From assembly GCF_019977295.1 (NCBI RefSeq), contig NZ_AP024651.1:1178001-1242000 (forward strand): 64,000 bases of DNA, given 5' to 3'. Below, piece by piece: positions 49,849 to 59,034 of the stretch. Source of the DNA: Arthrobacter sp. StoSoilB20 (GTDB taxonomy: Bacteria; Actinomycetota; Actinomycetes; Actinomycetales; Micrococcaceae). A model generated the notes under the pieces. The model was not told the DNA's origin. It worked only from the letters and a program-made list of their open reading frames with translations, and ran no database searches. A program made the translations under genes and the position numbers. The stretch's first letter is position 1, and the number at the start of each line of letters is the position of its first letter.

Positions 49849-52800
49849 CTAGAAGGATCGCTGGCAGAGGGCCACGAAACCGCCGAGGTTCTCCAGCCCT
49901 TCCGGATGCGTGGGCAGGTAGTTGGTCAGTTCGGGCGAACGTACGACGACGGCACGCCACTGCCCGCGGGAGACTGCCACGTTGATCCGGTTGCGTGAGA
50001 GCAGGAACTCCATGCCGCGGGGGACCTCTTCGGCTGCGGAGGCGGCCATGGAGACGATGACCACGGGCGCTTCCTGGCCCTGGAACTTGTCCACGGTACC
50101 CACCCGTACTTTCCCGAGTCCGGCGCTGCGAAGGGCATGCTTGATCAGCTGGACCTGGGCGTTATAGGCCGCGACCACCAGAATGTCCGTTTCCTCCAGG
50201 GGACGGCGTTCCGGAGAGTCTGAAGGGTCCAGCCATTTCAGGCCTAGATGGGCCTGCACTTGCCGGACAACCTCAGCAGCTTCTTCAGGAGAGGCCGTCG
50301 AGTTGGCACTGTGCTGGACATAGACACAGGAAATCCCGGGGGCGGCCCCTTCCAGTTCCCGCAGGGCGGCGGCAGGGGCAGCCTCCAGTCGGTTGTCGTA
50401 GGACAACTCAGAGACTGCGCTGCACAGTTCGGGATGCAGGCGCCATGACAACGCCAGGAAGTAGCCCAAGTGGGACGGCAACGTGTTGTGGCCATCGGAT
50501 AACCAACCCAGGGCCGATTCATCAACGGGCTCCGGGTGCTTGCCTTGGGTGACTTGCGGGAGCTGCTGGGGATCCCCCAGCAACAGCAGACGCTGCGCGG
50601 CGCGGCTGACAGCCATGGTGTTCGCCAGGGAGAACTGTCCTGCTTCATCTATGACCAGGAGGTCGAGGCATCCAGGGGGCACTTCCTTGCCAACCATGGT
50701 CCACGCAGTGCCTCCGATCAGGGCACCGCCGGGCCTGGACAAGAGCTCTTCCACATCTCCCTTGGCACAATTGGTCCAGGGCACGGGCTCATTGTGCTTG
50801 ACGTCCTTGGCCACCAGCCGGGGATCGAGACCTGCTTTCTCAACGGCTGCGCAGAGCATGTTCTCCACTACGGCGTGTGACTGCGCCACTACGCCCACCT
50901 TCCACCCGTCGGCCACCAGCCGGGCCAGTACGTGGGCGCCCACGTGGGTTTTGCCGCTGCCTGGAGGACCCTGAACGGCAAGGTAAGAGTGATCCAGGTC
51001 TTTGACCGCCGCTGTGATGGCCTCAACGTAGCCATCGGGCCCGGAGGGAACCAACGGCAGTGCAGTGAGGGTGCCCAGCCTGGGCGGTTTCCGACGGACA
51101 AGGTCCAAGGCAGGATCCTTGGGCCAGGAAGGCAGCGAGGCGCGGAGCTTTGTGGCCAAGGCAGCCAATGCGGCCCTTTGTCCAGTGGTCTGAATCGGGC
51201 TGTCGGGTGTCAAGGCCATGGGAGTTTGGCCAAATTCCGTGGAGTCGTTTCGCAGCTTCTCGACTATGGTGACTGACTCGAAATCGTCGTCTTCCCCTAC
51301 CTCGATGACCTCGGTTCCTCCCCACCCTGCACGGCCGAGCACCGAGGATTCCTTCGAAGCCAGAGCATCCGGCAGGGGAGACTGGTACATCCTGAAGTAC
51401 TTCTTGCTGGCGTCCAATCCAGCGCCGTCTCCGGACCGGCCAAGCAGTTTCACTTTCCGGGCGGGGTTGCTGCGGGGAGTGGGTTTGGCCCAGTCCTGGA
51501 GCACCTCGGCGCGATCCACTATGAAGAGGTCGCGTTCATCGGGCCACTGTGAGGTCGGCTTTTCCAACCTGTCGAAGTGTCCCCACCAATGCTGTTTGTC
51601 TTCCCGGCGGTGGTACCCCACTCCGGCGGCGACGATGCCGATGGCCCGTGAATCCGATGATGACTGTTCTTCCACAGGCAGCCCGGCGACGTACTCGAAC
51701 AGGGCTTTCTCTTCGGGCGGAGCCTCGTATTTTTCGGGCTCGGCGTCCTGTTTTCCAGCCTCGGCCACAGCATGGCCGGGAACGATGGAGCGCTCTGCAG
51801 CACGGGCAAGCAGCCAGTTCCGAAGTTCCAGGGTGGAGAGACAGTCGTATTCGTTGTAATCCCGGATGCCTTCGAGGATGGCTGCTGCTTCCCCGGCGTT
51901 TCCGTTGTCCCGGGCCGTGCAGTAGTCCGCGTAGGCAACTACGGAAGCTCCGGCGTCGGTCACGTCGCCCGAGCGCAGGTGTTGCCCCATGTACAGGGGC
52001 TCGAGTTTCTTGATGCTGTACGAATTCGCGGAGACCCGGATGCTGTGCCGGACGGTGTCGTAGAGGTCCACCAGGACCCCTTGGCGCAGGAGGTCGTCGA
52101 CGGCGGTTTCACCCACCACATGCGTCAAGGAAAGGTTGCGCAGGGCGGTCTTTTCGTAGGCGGCATAGTGATAGATGTGCATACCCGGATAGCGGGCGCG
52201 ACGCTGGGCCACGTAGTCGAGGAAGTCGACAAATGCCCTGCCCTCCTCAGCACGTGAGTGCGCCCAGAAGGGCCGGAACACGGGCCGGGCACCAGGTTCC
52301 ACAGGATTCTCGATGACTCCGAAAAGGTACTCCAGCCCCCACTTTCCGGTAGCGGGATCCTGCCACAGGGGATCGCCCTCGAAGTCGAAGAAGATGTCGC
52401 CGGGGTCCGGGGCAGGGAGCCGGTCAAGCGTGTTCTCCGGCAAGACGTTGTAACTGATGGCTTTGGCTTCCCCGGACTTGTCCGAGTAGTGGACGGTGCC
52501 ATCGGGGGTGCCCGTGCCAGTCTGCAACTGGGCTTGCCCACGGAGCCTGAGCAGGGTGGAGTCACCAACCGCTGGAAGGGCAGCCAGCTCATCAATGGTG
52601 GTGACGCCGGATTCGATGAGCTTTTTGCGGCGGCTGATCCGCATGCCGGCCACCATGAGGAGGTCCCGGTGAATTTCCACCTGTTCAGCGCAGTAATCAC
52701 AGCGGCCACAGGCGGAATACCGGGGATCGCCCCACTCCACCGGCCCGCTTGCCCTCACGTGCGCTCCGGTCATGGTGAGGAAACGTTCGCGGCGTTCCTT

Positions 52801-53406
52801 GAAGACAGGAAGGATGCGGGACAACGGATGGTCGCTGTGGACTCCGTTGCCCAGCACCAGGGTGACAGTGGGGTCCGGAGTGATGCCCGCGTTCAGGAGT
52901 TGGTCCCCGTATGCTGCGAGCTGCAGGAGGGCTGTGACCTTCGCGTGGCGGGCGAGCTTGGTATCGAACACCGCATAGAGCCCACCGGGCTGCTTTACCA
53001 GGAAATCGGACCGCCCATGGAACTGGCCGTCGAAGAAGGCGGCTTGGAACACCACGTCCGCTCCGGACCGCAGGGCGTCGATGGATTCCGCGTGCTTGGC
53101 CGAAAGGGTGGCGCGGTCCATCGCAGAGGCGGGAACGACGTCGTAAACGCCCTTCCCGGTGGCCGCATCCCAATGCCCGAACTCTTCCACGAACCCGTCC
53201 AGGACCCGATGCTCATGGACATCGCCAAGGGCGGCAGTACGTTCCAGCATGGCATCAGCGGCGAAGTCCGGTTTGGGGGAACGGCCGAGCTTTTCGTCGA
53301 GTTTGCGCAGCAGCTGGTACTCGCAGGTTGCAGCGATAACGAGGTCGCTGGCCGAGAACACCAGGTCCTGCGGAGCGCCCGCTATCTCAGGATCGAGGAA
53401 GAACAC
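49849..53406 (-). CDS. TM0106-family RecB-like nuclease fused to SF1 helicase
   Basis: From GTG 53406, preceded by GGTAGGTGGG, the protein has about 1185 residues. The N-terminal third is a RecB-like nuclease region with DFLVKQPGGLYAVFDTKLARH and a cysteine cluster (YSACGRCDYCAEQ). An RNase-H-like region follows (DIFFDFEGDPLW, YDTVRHSIRVSANSYSIKKLEPLY). The C-terminal part is a UPF1/Dna2-like helicase with Walker A QGPPGSGKTHVGAHVL, Walker B DLLVIDEAGQFS and GTVDKFQGQEAPVVIVSM. Family members probably act in DNA or RNA processing or defence; the precise role is unknown. It is divergent from the deaminase gene. Confidence 0.9.
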   Translation of the reverse strand: MFFLDPEIAGAPQDLVFSASDLVIAATCEYQLLRKLDEKLGRSPKPDFAADAMLERTAALGDVHEHRVLDGFVEEFGHWDAATGKGVYDVVPASAMDRATLSAKHAESIDALRSGADVVFQAAFFDGQFHGRSDFLVKQPGGLYAVFDTKLARHAKVTALLQLAAYGDQLLNAGITPDPTVTLVLGNGVHSDHPLSRILPVFKERRERFLTMTGAHVRASGPVEWGDPRYSACGRCDYCAEQVEIHRDLLMVAGMRISRRKKLIESGVTTIDELAALPAVGDSTLLRLRGQAQLQTGTGTPDGTVHYSDKSGEAKAISYNVLPENTLDRLPAPDPGDIFFDFEGDPLWQDPATGKWGLEYLFGVIENPVEPGARPVFRPFWAHSRAEEGRAFVDFLDYVAQRRARYPGMHIYHYAAYEKTALRNLSLTHVVGETAVDDLLRQGVLVDLYDTVRHSIRVSANSYSIKKLEPLYMGQHLRSGDVTDAGASVVAYADYCTARDNGNAGEAAAILEGIRDYNEYDCLSTLELRNWLLARAAERSIVPGHAVAEAGKQDAEPEKYEAPPEEKALFEYVAGLPVEEQSSSDSRAIGIVAAGVGYHRREDKQHWWGHFDRLEKPTSQWPDERDLFIVDRAEVLQDWAKPTPRSNPARKVKLLGRSGDGAGLDASKKYFRMYQSPLPDALASKESSVLGRAGWGGTEVIEVGEDDDFESVTIVEKLRNDSTEFGQTPMALTPDSPIQTTGQRAALAALATKLRASLPSWPKDPALDLVRRKPPRLGTLTALPLVPSGPDGYVEAITAAVKDLDHSYLAVQGPPGSGKTHVGAHVLARLVADGWKVGVVAQSHAVVENMLCAAVEKAGLDPRLVAKDVKHNEPVPWTNCAKGDVEELLSRPGGALIGGTAWTMVGKEVPPGCLDLLVIDEAGQFSLANTMAVSRAAQRLLLLGDPQQLPQVTQGKHPEPVDESALGWLSDGHNTLPSHLGYFLALSWRLHPELCSAVSELSYDNRLEAAPAAALRELEGAAPGISCVYVQHSANSTASPEEAAEVVRQVQAHLGLKWLDPSDSPERRPLEETDILVVAAYNAQVQLIKHALRSAGLGKVRVGTVDKFQGQEAPVVIVSMAASAAEEVPRGMEFLLSRNRINVAVSRGQWRAVVVRSPELTNYLPTHPEGLENLGGFVALCQRSF

Positions 53407-53504
53407 CGCGACCCACCTACCTCTCCATGCCGTCAACAAACCCTTGCAGCCAAGCTATCAGCGGGCACCGACAATTTAGTGCGCAGTCACTTTAGACTGC
53501 ACCC

Positions 53505-53999
53505 ATGACTGAAACAGCCCAGGCCTTTGACCCTGCCTTCGAAGCCGCCTACCAAGCGGCGCAAAAGAGCCTCAGCGAGGGCGGCATCCCCATTGGAGCC
53601 GCTTTGGCCCGCAACGGCGAGGTGGTGGCCAGCGGCCACAACGAACGGGTCCAGCACGGCGACCCGATTGCGCACGGGGAGATGTCTGCGCTCAGGGCGG
53701 CAGGACGCCAGAGGACGTACCTCGACACCACTCTTTACACCACCTTGGCACCGTGCGCGATGTGCACCGGAACCATCATCCAGTTCAAAATCCCGAGGGT
53801 GGTGGTTGGCGAGGCCGAAACCTTCCCGGGCGAGTTCGACCTCTTGCGCTCACGTGGCGTGGAGGTGGTGGTCCTGAACGATCCCCGGTGCGTGGATATG
53901 ATGCGTACTTTCCAAGAGGAACACCCCGAATTGTGGGCTGAAGACATCGCCGAACAACAGCCGGAAAGCGGCCCCTTGGAAGGCCACAAATTCGCCTAG
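53505..53999 (+). CDS. Cytosine-deaminase-like nucleobase deaminase (yeast FCY1 type)
   Basis: The 164-residue zinc deaminase has His57 and catalytic Glu59 (HGEMSALR) plus Cys84 and Cys87 (PCAMC). The surrounding sequence TTLYTTLAPCAMCTGTII, the RVVVGE segment and the C-terminal ELWAEDIAE closely follow yeast cytosine deaminase FCY1 rather than the E. coli CodA amidohydrolase. Cytosine to uracil is the expected reaction; guanine or another base is possible. The nearest candidate transporter is the NCS1 permease 19 kb away. Confidence 0.88.
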   Translation: MTETAQAFDPAFEAAYQAAQKSLSEGGIPIGAALARNGEVVASGHNERVQHGDPIAHGEMSALRAAGRQRTYLDTTLYTTLAPCAMCTGTIIQFKIPRVVVGEAETFPGEFDLLRSRGVEVVVLNDPRCVDMMRTFQEEHPELWAEDIAEQQPESGPLEGHKFA

Positions 54000-54091
54000 C
54001 CACGCTCACCCTCCGGGCGTAGGCTGGCATCATCGGCGTCGGTGCCGAGAGGCCCCGCGCGTCGATAATCCCAATCGATGAAGGAGGACCC

Positions 54092-54526
54092 ATGAGTGCC
54101 GTACGCGAATTCATGACAACCAACGCCCAGTGCATCGAAGAGGACAAGACTCTTCAGGAAGCCGCCCGGCTGATGAGGGATATGGACTGCGGTTCACTTC
54201 CCATCTGCGGCCACGACGGCAAGCTCACCGGCTTCATCACCGACCGCGACATTGTGGTCAAGTGTTTGGCAGAAGGTAAGGACGCACGCGAAGTGCGTGC
54301 CAGCGAACTGGCCACAGGCAAGCCCTACTGGGTGGACGCCGATGCCAACGTTGATGAGGCCGTCACCATGATGGAAGAGCACCAGGTGCGTCGCCTGCCA
54401 GTCATCAGTGATCACAAACTGGTTGGCATCATCAGCCAAGGCGATATTGCCCGCAACCACTACGCCGAACAGCGCCTCGGCGAAATGGTGGAGCACATTT
54501 CCGCCAAGGGGCACATGGCCCACTGA
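54092..54526 (+). CDS. Tandem CBS-domain protein
   Basis: The 144-residue protein consists of two CBS domains (about 1-62 and 70-135), with the paired motifs GSLPICGHDGKLTGFITDRDI and RRLPVISDHKLVGIISQGDI (each about 20 residues). Such stand-alone pairs bind adenine nucleotides and act as energy or stress sensors. The ATG follows an excellent AAGGAGGACCC. The partner protein is unknown. A hairpin terminator follows. Confidence 0.92.
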   Translation: MSAVREFMTTNAQCIEEDKTLQEAARLMRDMDCGSLPICGHDGKLTGFITDRDIVVKCLAEGKDAREVRASELATGKPYWVDADANVDEAVTMMEEHQVRRLPVISDHKLVGIISQGDIARNHYAEQRLGEMVEHISAKGHMAH

Positions 54527-54583
54527 CCAGTTGAACCGGTGCGGCTGGCCTAACCGACAAGTCCGGCCGCCCCCCAACCAGCC

Positions 54584-54618
54584 GCCGCGAGGCATCCCCG
54601 GAAGGTACGCCTCGCGGC
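54584..54618 (+). terminator. Hairpin terminator after the CBS gene
   Basis: A 10-bp stem GCCGCGAGGC/GCCTCGCGGC with a 15-nt loop lies 57 nt after the stop codon; there is no T tract. Confidence 0.55.
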
Positions 54619-54762
54619 CCGACTCCGGGGCACACGGATTTCGCTGTCATCGCAGCCTGTCCGCGGTCCCGCCTGATACAACTACAGCACTAAGACCGCA
54701 GCCCGGACAGGGCCGCCGAGTACCTGCCTTCGGAAACTGTCGGCCAGGTGAGGCAAACTGTC

Positions 54763-57309
54763 ATGGTGACTTCAAATCTCCAACACCAGTCAGCAGACTC
54801 AGCCATCCACGCCCAGATCGCCGAAGAACTCGGCGTCAAGGCGTGGCAAGTCAAAGCCGCAGTGGAACTGCTCGACGCCGGATCCACGGTCCCCTTCATC
54901 GCCCGCTACCGCAAGGAAGTCACCGGGACGCTCGATGACACCCAGCTTCGTGACCTCGAGGAACGGCTCAGATACCTGCGTGAGCTCGAGGAACGGCGTA
55001 AGTCCGTGCTCGAGGCGATAGCAGCGCAGGGCAAGCTGACACCGGAACTGGAAGCCGCCGTCGTCGGGGCCGACACCAAGGCGCGGCTGGAAGACATTTA
55101 CCTCCCCTTCAAATCCAAACGGCGAACCAAGGCCCAGATCGCCCGCGAAGCCGGGCTGGAACCACTGGCGGACGTCCTGCTCTCCAACCCGCAACTGGAC
55201 CCCAACGCCGAGGCCGTGAAGTACCTGAACGCCGAGCACTCAATCGAGGACGCTGCCGCTGCGCTCGCAGGGGCCCGCGCCATCCTGGTGGAGCGGGTGG
55301 GGCAGGACGCCGACCTCGCCGAGGACCTGCGCGAACGCCTTTGGAAGCAAGGACGCATGGTGTCGCGCGTGAAGAAGGGCATGGAGTCTGAGGGCCAGAA
55401 GTTCAAGGACTACTTCGAGTTCACGCAAGTGCCCTCCGGAATGCCTTCGCACCGGGTGCTGGCGCTGTTGCGTGGTGAAAAGGACGGTGTCCTTGAGCTG
55501 GACCTCGCTGAGGCGGACCCAGCCGACGACGACGCCCTGGCCGCCGCCCGCGGTAAGTACGAGAACGCGGTGGCCAAGTGCCTTGGGGTCGCCAACCAGG
55601 GACGGCCCGCCGATACCTGGCTGATGCAGACCGCCCAGCTCGCCTGGCGCGGACGGATCCTGGACAGGCTGACCACCGACCTCCGCGGACGTATGTTCGC
55701 TGACGCTGAAGACGAAGCTGTTCGTGTGTTCGCGGCCAACCTGCGCGATGTCCTCCTTGCCGCGCCTGCCGGGAACCGCGCCACCCTCGGGCTCGACCCC
55801 GGACTCCGGACCGGCGTGAAGGTGGCCGTGGTGGACGGCACGGGCAAGGTTGTCACCACGGACACCATCTACCCGCACGCACCTGCCAGGAAGTGGGATG
55901 AAGCGCTGGCCACCCTTGGCCGCCTCGCCAAGCAGTACAACGTGGAATTGGTGGCGATCGGCAACGGAACAGCCTCCCGCGAAACTGACAAGCTGGCTAC
56001 CGAACTCATCAAGTCCCTCGAAGCTGCAGGGTCCAAGGGAATTCAGAAGCTGGTGGTGTCCGAAGCTGGAGCGTCTGTGTATTCGGCCTCCGCACTCGCC
56101 GCGTCCGAACTGCCAGGCATGGACGTTTCCCTCCGCGGCGCCGTGTCCATTGCCCGACGACTCCAGGATCCCCTGGCGGAGCTGGTCAAGATCGAGCCGA
56201 AGTCAATCGGCGTGGGCCAGTACCAGCACGATGTCACCGCAGCGAAGCTGGACCGCTCGCTGGATGCCGTGGTGGAAGACTGCGTCAACGCTGTGGGTGT
56301 GGATGTGAACACTGCCTCGCCGGCTCTGCTCAGCCGTGTGGCCGGCGTCGGACCGCTCCTGAGTGAGAACATCGTGGCCTACCGGAACGAGAATGGTCCG
56401 TTTGCCAAGCGCAGCGACCTCAAGAAAGTACCCCGGCTTGGAGCCAAAGCTTTCGAGCAGTGCGCGGGCTTCCTCCGGATCACCGGGGGTGCCGAGCCAC
56501 TGGATGCCTCCAGCGTGCACCCGGAAGCATATTCTGTGGCCCGGAAAATTCTGGTCGCAGCCGGAGGCGGACCGGCCACGGCGCTTGATCCGCAGGCATT
56601 CGTGGACGGCACATTCGGCCTGCCCACCGTGAAGGACATCATGTCCGAGCTGGAGAAGCCCGGCCGGGACCCGCGTCCCGCGTTCAAGGCGGCCTCGTTC
56701 TCTGAGGGCATCGAGAAGATCTCAGACCTCAAGCCCGGCATGATCCTTGAAGGCACCGTTACCAACGTGGCAGCGTTCGGTGCGTTCGTGGACGTCGGGG
56801 TGCACCAGGACGGTCTTGTCCACGTGTCGGCGTTGTCCAACAAGTTCGTCTCGGATCCGCGCGAAATCGTGAAGTCCGGCCAGGTGGTCCGGGTCAAGGT
56901 CCTCGAAGCCGACCCCGAACGGAAGCGTATTTCCCTGACCTTGAGGCTCGACGACGAACCCGGCTCTGCGGGTGGCCGCGGCTCCGGCGGGCGTGCTTCG
57001 GGCGGGCAGAGTGTCGGCGAGCGTGCAGGTAGCCAGCGCGGCGGGGGACAGCCGGGTCAGCGTGGCGGGGGACAGCCGGGTCAGCGTGGCGGGGGTCAGC
57101 CGGGTCAGCGTGGCGGGGGTCAGCCGGGTCAGCGTGGCGGGGGTCAGCCGGGTCAGCGTGGCGGAGGTCAGCCCGGTCAGGGGGCGCCGCGGCAGGGACA
57201 GAGTGATCGCGGGCAGGGCGGCTCGCGGCAAGGAAGGCCCCAGCAGTCCCCGGAACCCGCGAACACTGCCATGGCAGAAGCGCTCCGCCGGGCCGGACTC
57301 GGGAAGTAG
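54763..57309 (+). CDS. tex: Tex-family transcription accessory protein with RGGGQPGQ tail
   Basis: From ATG 54763 (AGGTGAGG nine bases upstream) the protein has 848 residues; GTG 54748 would add five. It has the Tex helical N-terminus (VPFIARYRKEVTGTLDD), a YqgF-like domain (LGLDPGLRTGVKVAVVDGTG), helix-hairpin-helix (VNTASPALLSRVAGVGPLLS) and an S1 RNA-binding domain (EGTVTNVAAFGAFVDVGVHQ). The C-terminal tail has six exact RGGGQPGQ units plus more Gly/Gln/Arg sequence, well beyond a typical Tex. Tex binds nucleic acid and aids transcription and ribosome-associated processes; the RGG-like tail should raise RNA affinity. Confidence 0.94.
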   Translation: MVTSNLQHQSADSAIHAQIAEELGVKAWQVKAAVELLDAGSTVPFIARYRKEVTGTLDDTQLRDLEERLRYLRELEERRKSVLEAIAAQGKLTPELEAAVVGADTKARLEDIYLPFKSKRRTKAQIAREAGLEPLADVLLSNPQLDPNAEAVKYLNAEHSIEDAAAALAGARAILVERVGQDADLAEDLRERLWKQGRMVSRVKKGMESEGQKFKDYFEFTQVPSGMPSHRVLALLRGEKDGVLELDLAEADPADDDALAAARGKYENAVAKCLGVANQGRPADTWLMQTAQLAWRGRILDRLTTDLRGRMFADAEDEAVRVFAANLRDVLLAAPAGNRATLGLDPGLRTGVKVAVVDGTGKVVTTDTIYPHAPARKWDEALATLGRLAKQYNVELVAIGNGTASRETDKLATELIKSLEAAGSKGIQKLVVSEAGASVYSASALAASELPGMDVSLRGAVSIARRLQDPLAELVKIEPKSIGVGQYQHDVTAAKLDRSLDAVVEDCVNAVGVDVNTASPALLSRVAGVGPLLSENIVAYRNENGPFAKRSDLKKVPRLGAKAFEQCAGFLRITGGAEPLDASSVHPEAYSVARKILVAAGGGPATALDPQAFVDGTFGLPTVKDIMSELEKPGRDPRPAFKAASFSEGIEKISDLKPGMILEGTVTNVAAFGAFVDVGVHQDGLVHVSALSNKFVSDPREIVKSGQVVRVKVLEADPERKRISLTLRLDDEPGSAGGRGSGGRASGGQSVGERAGSQRGGGQPGQRGGGQPGQRGGGQPGQRGGGQPGQRGGGQPGQRGGGQPGQGAPRQGQSDRGQGGSRQGRPQQSPEPANTAMAEALRRAGLGK
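57037..57180 (+). repeat. 24-bp tandem repeat, six copies, in tex
   Basis: Six uninterrupted 24-bp units of the type CGTGGCGGGGGACAGCCGGG plus TCAG, with few third-position changes, encode RGGGQPGQ. The near-identity at DNA level suggests recent expansion by slippage or recombination. Confidence 0.95.
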
Positions 57310-57437
57310 GCCAACCGCCGTCGAATCCTCGCCTTGGTTCGCCCGACACACAACAGCCTGACGCGCAACGCACCATGGTGGGTCGGGCAAACAAGGCCGG
57401 GTCTGCCCGGCGCGCGTGGGCTACAAACGCCCGTGGG
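57310..57437. terminator. Convergent intergenic region with short hairpins
   Basis: Between tex and the convergent hydrolase are a small GCCGGG/CCCGGC hairpin (57396-57411) and a longer imperfect one formed by GTTCGCCCGAC and GTCGGGCAAAC. The 14-bp sequence CGTGGGCTACAAAC is directly repeated at 57415 and 57432; the second copy runs over the hydrolase stop codon. Confidence 0.45.
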
Positions 57438-58490
57438 CTACAAACCCGCTGTCTTGGCGTCCCACCCCACCGCGTCCGCTGGTTGCAAAGCCATAGGCAG
57501 CCAGCGTCCGATCCGGGTGAATGCTTCGCGCCGGATGGGCTCGGGGGACAGGAAGATGTCGTGGAAGGCATTGGGCAGCCGGCTCACAGTTACGGTGTCC
57601 GCCAAGGACAACGACCGGTGGGCCACTGCGTCCACGTTCAAGGCAACGTCGGCAGTGAGCGCATCGGCGGACCACTTGGGCTGCAGGTAGCTCTTGTCCG
57701 AGAGCAATACCAGGACTGGTGCGTCGATGCCCAAACCGGCGGCAACGGTGGCTTGGCCGCGGAACACGGCGTCGAGGAAGGCCGGAGTAACCGGGAAGCC
57801 CCGGTCTGGCCGCCATTCGAGGTTGTAGTCCCACTCGCCATCCAAGGTGGCTGATACTGCCCGGGTATAGATGCCCGGATCTACTGGTGGCAGTGGGGCC
57901 AAAGGGTGGAGCCGGGCGTGGAGCCCAACCAACGGCGCAATGGCACGCCGGCCGAGTTCGGTCGCCTGGAATTCCAACCAGGGACTGTTGAGGATCAGTG
58001 CTGAAACCATGCCGGGGTGGCGGGCAGCCCACAGGCTGAGCGTGAGTCCGCCGGTGGAGTGCCCCAACAGGATAAGCGGCCGATCCTCAGCGGTAGTCCC
58101 GGTAGCCCCGGTAGTCCCGGTAGCCCCGGCAGCGCCTGTGCGGCCCATGGCGGACAGGGCGGCTGAGATGTCGGCGTCATAGTCGGAGAGACTGGTGACA
58201 AAGCCCGGTACCAGGTCCGGGCTTAGGCTCCGGCCGTAGTTGTGTAGATCCAGGGCGTAGAAGCGGGCACCGGCCCGGTGCCAGAAGTCTGCGACATGGC
58301 GTTGGAAAAAGTAGTCGGACCAGCCGTGCACATAAAGGACGTCGGCGTCGAGGCCAACACTTTCAGCGTCGGGGTAAGGCCGGTCATTGCCAAGGTAGCG
58401 CACCAAGGTGGCGACAGCACCGTCGTCGAGGGTCAGCGTTTGCTGTTCAAAACCTTCGCCAAGAATGTCCGGTTTCCATGGCTGGGTCAT
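57438..58490 (-). CDS. Alpha/beta hydrolase (serine aminopeptidase/lysophospholipase type)
   Basis: The 350-residue hydrolase starts at ATG 58490, which overlaps the upstream DUF1622 stop (ATGA). It has VLYVHGWSDYFFQ for the oxyanion region, the nucleophile Ser145 in LGHSTGG and a catalytic His in LPNAFHDIF. A collagen-like, low-complexity insert of G/A/T (about residues 117-133) precedes the nucleophile strand and is encoded by short repeats, so its length may vary. It is cytoplasmic by sequence. The substrate is unknown; lipid or acyl ester is plausible. Confidence 0.9.
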   Translation of the reverse strand: MTQPWKPDILGEGFEQQTLTLDDGAVATLVRYLGNDRPYPDAESVGLDADVLYVHGWSDYFFQRHVADFWHRAGARFYALDLHNYGRSLSPDLVPGFVTSLSDYDADISAALSAMGRTGAAGATGTTGATGTTAEDRPLILLGHSTGGLTLSLWAARHPGMVSALILNSPWLEFQATELGRRAIAPLVGLHARLHPLAPLPPVDPGIYTRAVSATLDGEWDYNLEWRPDRGFPVTPAFLDAVFRGQATVAAGLGIDAPVLVLLSDKSYLQPKWSADALTADVALNVDAVAHRSLSLADTVTVSRLPNAFHDIFLSPEPIRREAFTRIGRWLPMALQPADAVGWDAKTAGL

Positions 58491-58879
58491 GACGTCGATC
58501 GTAGCGGCTCGCCGGCGTCGGGGCCCTTTTCCTTCTGCCACGGCCATTTGCCCGTAATTTCCAGCTCGAGGGAGAAGCTGAGGAAGGTCCGGATGAGCAC
58601 GATGATTGCCAGCACTCCGACGCTTTCAAAAGTGGGGGTGACGGCGACGGTACGGATGATGTCGGCCGCCACCAGAAGCTCCAGGCCCAGGAGGATGGAC
58701 CGGCCAAGCAGTTGCCGGTACGAGCGGTAGGGCGTGAACGGAGTGAGGCCGCGTGCGCGTTTGGGCTGATACCCGCGCAGCGCGAGCGGGATGGAAACCA
58801 GCGCTCCGATCACCATGACCGCCACCCCGGCCGCGTCCATGTACCGGCCAACTTGCTCAATGATGTGCTGGAAATCCAT
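58487..58879 (-). CDS. DUF1622-family small membrane protein
   Basis: The 130-residue protein has three hydrophobic segments (about 17-37, 62-80 and 86-106) and the block SYRQLLGRSILLGLELLVAADIIRT typical of DUF1622. The function is unknown. It is translated just before the alpha/beta hydrolase, overlapping by 4 bp. Upstream of its start lies the CACAGAA heptamer array, which may affect its promoter. Confidence 0.87.
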   Translation of the reverse strand: MDFQHIIEQVGRYMDAAGVAVMVIGALVSIPLALRGYQPKRARGLTPFTPYRSYRQLLGRSILLGLELLVAADIIRTVAVTPTFESVGVLAIIVLIRTFLSFSLELEITGKWPWQKEKGPDAGEPLRSTS

Positions 58880-58913
58880 GGCCCTCCCCGATAGCTGCGT
58901 GCACCCACCGTCT

Positions 58914-58962
58914 CACAGAACACAGAACACAGAACACAGAACACAGAACACAGAACACAGAA
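58914..58962. repeat. CACAGAA heptamer repeat, seven copies
   Basis: Seven perfect CACAGAA units lie 35 bp upstream of the DUF1622 start codon and abut a terminator hairpin. Length variation would change promoter spacing, as in phase-variable loci. Confidence 0.95.
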
Positions 58963-59015
58963 CGACGGCGGCAGCCCGGGTTCCGTAAGAACAGAACCCG
59001 GGCTGCCGCCGTCGT
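58962..59015. terminator. 22-bp-stem terminator downstream of the MSMEG_6728-type gene
   Basis: The arms 58962-58983 and 58994-59015 are perfect complements with a 10-nt loop. The hairpin starts 19 nt after the stop of the minus-strand gene at 59035-59949. Confidence 0.85.
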
Positions 59016-59034
59016 GCGTTATTGGGTGGTGCCG

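Noticed and set aside
57037-57180. Tandem units in tex as a CRISPR array
   Set aside because: The units are contiguous with no spacers and encode an in-frame RGGGQPGQ repeat.
58914-58962. Heptamer array as CRISPR or integration site
   Set aside because: There are no spacers, no integrase gene and no tRNA nearby; it is a simple sequence repeat.
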